Source: a virus. Taken from it: a stretch of DNA of 33,407 bases. The notes under the pieces are model-generated. The model worked only from the letters and a program-made list of their open reading frames with translations, searched no databases and was not told the origin of the DNA. Location: the IMG/VR virus record IMGVR_UViG_3300022562_000272, positions 1 through 33,407 of that record, one strand, 5' to 3'. A program made the position numbers and the translations under genes. The number at the start of each line of letters is the position of its first letter. Within the stretch, counting starts at the first letter, position 1. This document shows, one piece after another, positions 22,964 to 28,533 of the stretch.

Positions 22964-24952
22964 TCAATCCTTAGTGTAAGCATCTGTTATAAATCCCGCA
23001 GCACCCAGCCACATATCAGGTGCCCATGATAAAGTTCTAGTCATACAGTCTATCAAAAGTTTCAATGCCTGTTTAGCTTTTGCTTTTTCTTCCTCGCAGC
23101 CTACCTCGTCATGTACATGCAAAATAACATTTAATCCTGCGGCTTCTGCATTTACTATGCCATTCCACAGAATGTCGCCCGCGATACTTTGCACAATGTT
23201 CTCAGTGAGTAAGCCTGAATGAGCGCGTATGCGAACCCACCTGTTCTTATCATCGGTTCCCATGTAAGAGAAATTCTGGATCAATTGATCACTATTCCAG
23301 GGAGCCGGGTGCCACTCCATCTCCGGCTGGTAGTAACTTAGGTTACGTCCACTTGGCAAACGTATGCGCAGGAAATCCGCATCACGCTCAATGACTAATC
23401 GATACCCTTCAAGTGGTTGCCAGGTTTCAGTAACGTAATGAACGGCTTTTCCGATCCAATCCCAGAAAGCAGGGATCTCTGGATACATAGTTCGGAAAGT
23501 ATCAACCGCGCTTCGTGCCTCTCCTTCCGACATCTTAACGCCGTATCCTTCAGCGTATGCAATCAATCCCTTCCACCCGAGCATATAGCCACAACCTAAC
23601 ACCGGTGGTTTAGCGAAATTGCGCATATCCTTGGTGACTTCATCATAGCCTATCTTATAGTGACGAGACGCGAATACCTTATAGGTATCTTTCCCGCTTC
23701 TGAAAGTCTCATCGATAAGAGGGCACATAGCTAGCCAACCAAGGACGACCGATTCAATCGATGATAAATCCGCGATGACTAATGTCTTGCCTGTCTCCGC
23801 CTTTATCACATGACGGATCGCTCCGCCGACGATATTAGATACAGGCATGCCATACAACATGCTGAGTGCTTCCGGTTCCTCCATCTTGATCGCGTTAGTC
23901 AGTGCGTTAATGTGGTCTTGGGGGAGAACATCATCTACTGGCTTGCCTTTGATGAATGGACGTTTTAAGTTTTGCAACTGCACCACACGACCGCCGACCC
24001 TATCGGTGCGAGCGGCACCTTTGTATTGGAACATGCCGCGAGCGCGGTTATCTTCGCAAGCGGCTTTCAACACAGCAGTGTATTTGGATACTGCTTTGGC
24101 TTCTTTCTGTTGCCACAGATTTATGATAGGCTTTGCTTCCTCTGGTATGGCTCCGAGTTTCAATTGATAATTTAGATAGTCTTTCTGTGTGTTCTCAAGA
24201 GTCACGCCGAATGCGTCATATAGATATTGCAAGAAAGGGCCTCGTGTGACTTTAGGCAAGCCAGTTATCTCTGCCATCTTAGACTTAAGTTGCTCAGTCT
24301 CCAGACGCCATACCTCAACCGCGCTTAACGCCATCTCCACATCCATCGGCACGCCGCGATCATTGATACGCTGGTCAATAAACCATTGATCCCAGTCCCA
24401 CTTATGCATCACAGGAAACTGCATCATCCACCGTTTGAGTTCACGCTCTACGAACGTATCCTGTATGCAGTATTCGCAGAACTCTTGCCACTCATCGGGC
24501 CTATCATCCCATGTGTATCGGTCTGCTTTGTGGTTCTTCGGAGCTGGTTTACTGAAGATATTTATCAACTTATCGCCGCGTGGGTCTTTCTCGGCCAATC
24601 CAATAGCTTTAAGCCTGTCGCCTAGTCTACCAGTGAACCCAAGGTATGAGCTGGCAACCTGCATACACCGCCAGTTTTCAGGGGGCACTTCTACCCCTAG
24701 TACGTGACGTGTTATGAGTCTTTCGAACTGAGCATTGTAAGCGTACTTGGTGACATGTGGGTCGGTGATACCGTCCTTGAGTTCAGGAGGAATCGACTCG
24801 ATGTGGGGTTGCCACAGTTTCACATCATCGTCGTCGAATGCCCAGCTCAACATAAGGATCTCGGTGGATGGATCACGTGCGTACTTATAAGCCCCCGCGC
24901 CTTTAATATCGACGCGGGAGAATGTTTCATAATCGAGATCGAGATCAGTCAT
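22964..24952 (-). CDS. Family A DNA polymerase with 3'-5' exonuclease
   Basis: A 662-residue replicative polymerase of the compact phage type. The N-terminal DnaQ-like exonuclease has the DxE at LDYET (D7, E9) and a second-site region YNAQFERL at 72-79. The polymerase domain has motif A DLSSIE (D395, E400), motif B R444-x3-K448 with Y456 (RNFAKPPVLGCGY), and motif C HDE at 614-616. The catalytic residues D395, D615 and E616 are intact. No 5'-3' exonuclease is present. It copies the phage genome with the primase-helicase on the opposite strand and the SSB upstream. The ATG overlaps the end of the MazG-like gene by one base. Confidence 0.95.
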   Translation of the reverse strand: MTDLDLDYETFSRVDIKGAGAYKYARDPSTEILMLSWAFDDDDVKLWQPHIESIPPELKDGITDPHVTKYAYNAQFERLITRHVLGVEVPPENWRCMQVASSYLGFTGRLGDRLKAIGLAEKDPRGDKLINIFSKPAPKNHKADRYTWDDRPDEWQEFCEYCIQDTFVERELKRWMMQFPVMHKWDWDQWFIDQRINDRGVPMDVEMALSAVEVWRLETEQLKSKMAEITGLPKVTRGPFLQYLYDAFGVTLENTQKDYLNYQLKLGAIPEEAKPIINLWQQKEAKAVSKYTAVLKAACEDNRARGMFQYKGAARTDRVGGRVVQLQNLKRPFIKGKPVDDVLPQDHINALTNAIKMEEPEALSMLYGMPVSNIVGGAIRHVIKAETGKTLVIADLSSIESVVLGWLAMCPLIDETFRSGKDTYKVFASRHYKIGYDEVTKDMRNFAKPPVLGCGYMLGWKGLIAYAEGYGVKMSEGEARSAVDTFRTMYPEIPAFWDWIGKAVHYVTETWQPLEGYRLVIERDADFLRIRLPSGRNLSYYQPEMEWHPAPWNSDQLIQNFSYMGTDDKNRWVRIRAHSGLLTENIVQSIAGDILWNGIVNAEAAGLNVILHVHDEVGCEEEKAKAKQALKLLIDCMTRTLSWAPDMWLGAAGFITDAYTKD

Positions 24953-25536
24953 CAGAACTTCTTCCCGCCTTCTTTGGCTCGGTTCTCGCGCTTATGGTCT
25001 GCGCGGTTCTGGTTATAGATGAACTTTTCTTCTGCTGCTGCTTTGATATCATGACCGAGAATAGACGACACGATGAACAGTGCGTCAATGCACATCGAAT
25101 AGAGATGGTTCTGCGGTTTACTGACAAAGAACGCGCACCCAAAGTGGACGATCTCACGTGACACCATGAAGTGCAGAGCCGGTGGGGTCTTACTTAGATC
25201 CGATAAGTCATCGAAGTTCAGCATCCCCCAGTTTGTACTCTCATACTTAAGGCCGCAGTGATACCCGAGATCAAGTAACCGGATCAATGCGTCTGCGAGT
25301 TCCACTTCCTCCATCTTGCGATGAGGCAGATGATCATCCATAAGATCCTTACGCACGCCCTCAGTGGCTTCCGCGATCTCAGTTATCGTAAGTTGTACCT
25401 TAGTTAGATACCAAGGGAAGTCTATTTCTCCATCCCACCAGCCAGCTCCCAGATTGTACATGTGAATCCGTTCGGCGAACTCATTGATGTAGTCTTCCTC
25501 ATCCGCCATGAAAGCGAATCTATCTTGTTGATTCAT
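24952..25536 (-). CDS. MazG-like nucleotide pyrophosphohydrolase
   Basis: A 194-residue all-alpha protein. The metal-binding helices are visible as E53-x-x-E56 (ITEIAEATEG) and E79-x-x-D82 (EEVELADALIRLLDL), the ExxE...ExxD pattern of MazG/dUTPase-like pyrophosphohydrolases. The C-terminal tail (AAEEKFIYNQNRADHKREN, then KEGGKKF) is shared by many phage members. It likely removes unwanted or non-canonical NTPs, or lowers ppGpp-type signals, during replication. The gene comes directly before the polymerase in the same operon. An AAGGAAC ribosome-binding site precedes the ATG. Confidence 0.85.
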   Translation of the reverse strand: MNQQDRFAFMADEEDYINEFAERIHMYNLGAGWWDGEIDFPWYLTKVQLTITEIAEATEGVRKDLMDDHLPHRKMEEVELADALIRLLDLGYHCGLKYESTNWGMLNFDDLSDLSKTPPALHFMVSREIVHFGCAFFVSKPQNHLYSMCIDALFIVSSILGHDIKAAAEEKFIYNQNRADHKRENRAKEGGKKF

Positions 25537-25556
25537 TGTTTGTTCCTTGTGTTGGG

Positions 25557-25638
25557 TGCGCGAGGTCTGGAGTCGAACCAGCGCCGGTTATCGCATACCG
25601 GCTACGGGAATAGCGGATGCCTTTCCGCCACTCGCGCA
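25557..25638 (-). tRNA. Type II tRNA-like element, non-canonical anticodon arm
   Basis: Reading the minus strand, a cloverleaf-like element is visible. Acceptor stem GCGCGAG/CTCGCGC (7 bp, 8 with a flanking T-A pair). D-arm GCGG-AAAGGCAT-CCGC with the G18G19 pair. T-arm CTGG-TTCGACT-CCAG with the invariant TTCGA. A 6 bp hairpin GCCGGT...ACCGGC sits where the long variable arm of Leu/Ser/Tyr tRNAs lies. Between the D-arm and this hairpin only about 10 bases remain (TATTCCCGTA), too few for a normal 5 bp anticodon stem and 7-base loop; an alternative pairing gives an 8-base loop with a C-C mismatch. One extra base separates T-arm and acceptor. No CCA is encoded. I do not assign an isotype: it may be a decayed tRNA or a tRNA mimic. 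Confidence 0.5.
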
Positions 25639-25643
25639 TTAAT

Positions 25644-25673
25644 AAAAAAGCCGCCCCATAGGAGTAGGGCGGC
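25644..25673 (-). terminator. Rho-independent terminator after SSB gene
   Basis: On the minus strand: GCCGCCC, a 10-base loop, GGGCGGC (7 bp, G+C-rich) and then TTTTTT. It lies 10 bases beyond the SSB stop codon. It should end much of the transcription from the SSB/DUF2800/regulator operon, so the genes further left (tRNA-like element, MazG, polymerase and onward) need read-through, antitermination or their own promoter. Confidence 0.88.
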
Positions 25674-25683
25674 AAACCGCTGC

Positions 25684-26427
25684 CTATTGGGAGAAGGAGG
25701 GGGAGACCCCATTCGGTGGCAGCATTAAACCGTGTTGTATCAAAAGCTCGTCAGTCCATCCTTGAGCAAGATATTGATCACGTGTAGCACCCTTAGCTGC
25801 TGCTGTCATCTGGTATGCAGGTGAAGCAGGGGGCGCAGCCGGTGGTGTAGGAGGTGCGGGCGGAGGGGTAGCTCCAACCGCAGGAGTTTGGGGTGCCACA
25901 GGCGGAGTCATACCCGGTGTGCCAACACCAGAGAACATCTGCTCTACTGTTGGTTTGTTATCTAATCGACCAAGTTCGCCTTCTTCACCGGTTAGCATAA
26001 CCCCGTTCAGCCCCGCAGCGATGCCGCGATTCACATCCTTGTTATAAGGATAGATGGAGATATGGAGCCATGCGATAGCACCAGCGTAAACTTTAGCTGG
26101 GTCCATGACAGGCTGCATACTGGTATCCACTACCGGTGGTTTATCCTTGGCGTTTGCATTGCAGCTAACTACATAATAGTTCGCGAGCTTGGGGTCTTCG
26201 GGGAACTCTACCGCGCAATCTTTCAAGCACACTTTAGCCTTGGCCGGGAAACCGGATGGAAAGCCGTTAGCTTTCTCGGTTTCGATGGCCGCTTGAATTT
26301 GTGTTACTTGTGGATCATCTTTACGTATTAACGCGGCTACCGAGTATTTAGGTTCTTGCCCTTGCTGAACAGCACGCGGCTGAAACAGGTGAGGATAAGA
26401 CATAATTGCTTTTAGTTTGAGTTGCAT
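25684..26427 (-). CDS. Single-stranded DNA-binding protein, Enc34/DUF2815 type
   Basis: A 247-residue protein. Residues 1-155 follow the DUF2815 (Enc34-type SSB) pattern: LKLKAIMSYPHLFQP, then EPKYSVAALIRKDDPQVTQIQ, later YVVSCNANAKDKPPVVD and YAGAIAWLHISIYPYN, ending GIAAGLNGVML. Residues about 171-203 are a Pro/Ala-rich linker. The last 40 residues contain QYLAQGWTDELLIQHGLM, a short helical motif found at the C-terminus of other phage proteins and possibly a docking site. It should bind ssDNA in replication and recombination beside the DUF2800 nuclease, its usual neighbour. The ribosome-binding site is AGAGGAC, 7 bases before the ATG. Confidence 0.87.
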   Translation of the reverse strand: MQLKLKAIMSYPHLFQPRAVQQGQEPKYSVAALIRKDDPQVTQIQAAIETEKANGFPSGFPAKAKVCLKDCAVEFPEDPKLANYYVVSCNANAKDKPPVVDTSMQPVMDPAKVYAGAIAWLHISIYPYNKDVNRGIAAGLNGVMLTGEEGELGRLDNKPTVEQMFSGVGTPGMTPPVAPQTPAVGATPPPAPPTPPAAPPASPAYQMTAAAKGATRDQYLAQGWTDELLIQHGLMLPPNGVSPSFSQ

Positions 26428-26443
26428 TGATATTGTCCTCTAA

Positions 26444-27745
26444 TTAGATGAAAGATATTTCAGGAGTAGACTGTACCACGTCTGTTGTACCTTGTGCAAC
26501 ATCTTTAAACATATTTTCGATAGATTGTTGCTGAGATTCACGTGCTACTTTACCAAGTTTACTATCCCCCGCTGTATACGTGATGTATTCTTTTTGAATC
26601 CGTTCTTTCTGCTCCTTGGTTAAGTTTTTCAACTTCATTACTTGTGCAGGGGATATAAGTTTAGCCGGGTAGATTTCTTCCTTTTTAAGTTTGCGGGCTT
26701 TTAACATCTTCGCAATCTTTTCCTCGTCCTCACTCCAGACATTACTGCCTTTACCAGGGACCATACCGTAGCCGGGAACTACTTTGCCGCTGGCGATACG
26801 AGTTTCCATTTCCTTATGTACTCGATCAAAGATTGCGAGAATCCCTTCACGTGCATCCGCGAGTTCCGATAGCTGTTCTTCCGTGAGTGCTGTTATCATT
26901 TCCGTTGATTGCTGAATGATAGAGAACAGATCGCTCCCTTTGCTTAGGTTTGTCATTGTGCTCACCGTTGTTAATGATTTACTAGCTAACGCAGTGCAGT
27001 TAGATTTGTGTTTACACCATCGACAGTACCCCTTCCCCCCTTTATCGTCGGGAATGAGGGGGGCGTCTTCGGAATCAGTTCGATTAGCTGCCATTGCTAG
27101 GATCTTAGCTTCCTTCTTAACATCAACAGAATCCGTTTCTTCATATCGAACTACTGGATTGGTCTTTGGCTGAACGATAGTCATGCGACATTGAACTTTT
27201 ATATCGTCGACTAACCAAGGGAGCACCTTTCCGGCTATGTAGCTAACCAATTGTGTGTTGCCAGGAACATGCACCCACCCGCGCCCATCCTTAAAGTCAA
27301 CTATCTCAACTAGCATTATATTTCCATTGGCATCAAATGCTTCAATAGTTATGTCAGCGGTTCCATGCCAGTCTGTTCGTCCAAAGAAAACACCTGGGTC
27401 AGATATACTTTCGGACTCAACCGATACTTCGCCGCCGAATTGTTCGCGTAATTCCTGCACCCTACGTGAGACGTAATCCAAGCACATCTGCACACGCTCA
27501 ATGCGATCACTACTAACTAGCCACCCCATCGGGTTATCAGGGTGATTAGCGCCGATGATCTGACCTTCATACTGTTCAGCCCTTACACCGTTCGTGAGGC
27601 ATAGTTCTAACAGAAGATGACTACCCGTTCCGTCAATAGCAGCTTCACCAGCGACATCGGGGTAGCCTGCTTCCTCTCTAACTGATCCAGGACAATTGGG
27701 CCATCGATGATTAGATGGCCCTAGTCGTGCGTGCCCTTCGCTCAT
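26444..27745 (-). CDS. DUF2800 Cas4/RecB-like nuclease with Fe-S cysteines
   Basis: A 433-residue protein. Nuclease core: GTGSH at 39-43, HGTAD with D131, and VEIVDFKDG with D150 and K152, the RecB/Cas4-type PD-(D/E)XK arrangement. Four cysteines, C18, C241, C244 and C250 (one near the N-terminus, three in CRWCKHKSNC), match the 4Fe-4S cluster layout of Cas4 and AddB. Residues 270-433 are an extra helical, Lys-rich region. DUF2800 proteins pair with DUF2815 SSBs in many phages, as here, and are thought to act as recombination exonucleases. The start overlaps the stop of the upstream gene (ATGA). Confidence 0.88.
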   Translation of the reverse strand: MSEGHARLGPSNHRWPNCPGSVREEAGYPDVAGEAAIDGTGSHLLLELCLTNGVRAEQYEGQIIGANHPDNPMGWLVSSDRIERVQMCLDYVSRRVQELREQFGGEVSVESESISDPGVFFGRTDWHGTADITIEAFDANGNIMLVEIVDFKDGRGWVHVPGNTQLVSYIAGKVLPWLVDDIKVQCRMTIVQPKTNPVVRYEETDSVDVKKEAKILAMAANRTDSEDAPLIPDDKGGKGYCRWCKHKSNCTALASKSLTTVSTMTNLSKGSDLFSIIQQSTEMITALTEEQLSELADAREGILAIFDRVHKEMETRIASGKVVPGYGMVPGKGSNVWSEDEEKIAKMLKARKLKKEEIYPAKLISPAQVMKLKNLTKEQKERIQKEYITYTAGDSKLGKVARESQQQSIENMFKDVAQGTTDVVQSTPEISFI

Positions 27746-28173
27746 AGTGCGCGAACTTTAGCAATGACATCTGCGTACTGCTCAGGCTTCAAGTTCGTCA
27801 CTGACTGAACTCCGAACTCACGCAACACGCCATCGATAGGCTCTCGACTGCCCAACCGGTGAAACTCCTGAACCAATGCAGCATTCAGATCGTCGGCAGA
27901 CATCGTGTTCTGCGCTGGCATCGCAGGTTCAGGCTTAGGAGCCGGTGGGGGCGGGGCCACACTAGAAGGCGGCGGGGTAACCGGCGCACTCTGGGTAACG
28001 GGCGGCGGGGCAGGAGGGGTAGCGGGCTTCAATGGCTCCACGATATCCTGCTTGGGCGTTGCAGAGTTCACAGACTTCTTCGATGACTTTTTTGGTTGTT
28101 CACTGTTTTCGATTGCCTTCAAGATACCTTCCAAGGCGTTGGCAATACGTTCAATGTTATGTTCGAGCGACAT
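27742..28173 (-). CDS. Proline-rich linker protein of the SSB/nuclease operon
   Basis: A 143-residue protein in three parts: an N-terminal helix (residues 1-24, HNIERIANALEGILKAIEN), a Pro/Ala-rich linker (about 46-86), and a small C-terminal helical domain (about 92-143) with the phrase HRLGSREPIDGVLREFGVQS. Function is not recognised. The neighbouring SSB also has a Pro-rich linker with a small C-terminal helix, so both may tether partners in one nucleoprotein complex (inference). The gene overlaps the DUF2800 start by 4 bases and the regulator gene by 17 bases, so it is surely co-transcribed. Confidence 0.75.
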   Translation of the reverse strand: MSLEHNIERIANALEGILKAIENSEQPKKSSKKSVNSATPKQDIVEPLKPATPPAPPPVTQSAPVTPPPSSVAPPPPAPKPEPAMPAQNTMSADDLNAALVQEFHRLGSREPIDGVLREFGVQSVTNLKPEQYADVIAKVRAL

Positions 28174-28333
28174 TTTTACGTGTCTCCTTTTTTGGTTTGA
28201 TAGTTATTCTACCTTCATTGTGCGCAATGATTAAGTTACGCAATACAATGTAGTAGGGTATATCGCCACACTTTTCAAGGAAGGTTTGCTTCACCTCTCC
28301 CTCAATCCGCATATCGATTCTGTCGTTTAACAA
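28157..28333 (-). CDS. Ribbon-helix-helix DNA-binding protein, likely operon regulator
   Basis: A 58-residue protein with a TTG start at 28333, supported by AAGGAG 7 bases upstream. An ATG at 28312 would remove part of the fold. The sequence LNDRIDMRIEGEVKQTFLEK followed by a helix (YYIVLRNLIIAHNEG) has the ribbon-helix-helix layout: a short strand with alternating polar residues (R-I-D-M-R-I) and then two helices. Basic tail (KPKKETRKN). As first gene of the leftward operon, right behind a control region with a 6+5+6 palindrome over its own promoter, it is probably an autorepressor or transcription switch. The fold is recognised by pattern; its target is inferred. Confidence 0.7.
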   Translation of the reverse strand: MLNDRIDMRIEGEVKQTFLEKCGDIPYYIVLRNLIIAHNEGRITIKPKKETRKNVART

Positions 28334-28367
28334 AGTTCGTCTCCTTAATTGATTTAATGCTTTCACT

Positions 28368-28384
28368 CTGTTAGTGTATAACAG
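28368..28384. promoter_or_regulatory. Operator-like palindrome CTGTTA-N5-TAACAG
   Basis: A perfect 6 bp inverted repeat with a 5-base spacer (GTGTA). It overlaps the extended -10 element of the leftward promoter, 35 bases before the start codon of the ribbon-helix-helix gene. A protein bound here would block that promoter, as in classic autoregulation. The binding protein is not shown; the adjacent regulator is the first candidate. Confidence 0.55.
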
Positions 28385-28401
28385 ACCCGGACATTGTGCA
28401 A
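28375..28401 (-). promoter_or_regulatory. Leftward sigma70-type promoter for the regulator/nuclease/SSB operon
   Basis: On the minus strand, an extended -10 TG-T-TATACA (hexamer at 28375-28380) with a -35-like TTGCAC at 28396-28401, spacing 15. A second arrangement nearby has a perfect TTGACA (28417-28422) 18 bases from CACAAT (28393-28398). Either would transcribe the ribbon-helix-helix gene. Hexamer matches are partial, so the exact promoter is uncertain. Confidence 0.45.
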
Positions 28402-28406
28402 CATCT

Positions 28407-28434
28407 TTGCAAGCGCTGTCAAGTGGCGTATACT
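28407..28434 (+). promoter_or_regulatory. Rightward sigma70-type promoter for primase-helicase
   Basis: TTGCAA (28407-28412), 16 bases, TATACT (28429-28434; five of six consensus bases). It points to the primase-helicase gene about 100 bases away. It interleaves with the leftward promoter elements, so the two operons probably compete for polymerase or share a regulator. Confidence 0.45.
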
Positions 28435-28451
28435 CAATGACTCTGGGAGAT

Positions 28452-28480
28452 AAAAAAGCCGCATCGGGAGATGATGCGGC
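28452..28480 (-). terminator. Leftward rho-independent terminator upstream of primase gene
   Basis: On the minus strand: GCCGCATC, a 7-base loop, GATGCGGC (8 bp) then TTTTTT. No minus-strand gene ends here; the gene to the right is on the plus strand. It would stop leftward transcripts that have run antisense through the primase gene from the region at 31-33 kb, insulating the promoter region. On the plus strand it gives a hairpin in the primase 5' leader but has no U-tract in that direction. Confidence 0.8.
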
Positions 28481-28533
28481 GAGCGGTGAACAACACAATG
28501 AACTCCAATTCAGTATAAGGTATTGCAACCAAT

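Noticed and set aside
25557-25638. Assigning the tRNA-like element to Leu, Ser, Tyr, Gly or selenocysteine
   Set aside because: The anticodon arm cannot be folded in the standard way, so any anticodon would be arbitrary. The D-arm and variable arm do not match the selenocysteine form.
27859-28086. Arg- and Gly-rich plus-strand ORFs opposite the proline-rich protein
   Set aside because: They result from the antisense reading of Pro codons (CCN gives GGN and CGN); no ribosome-binding site.
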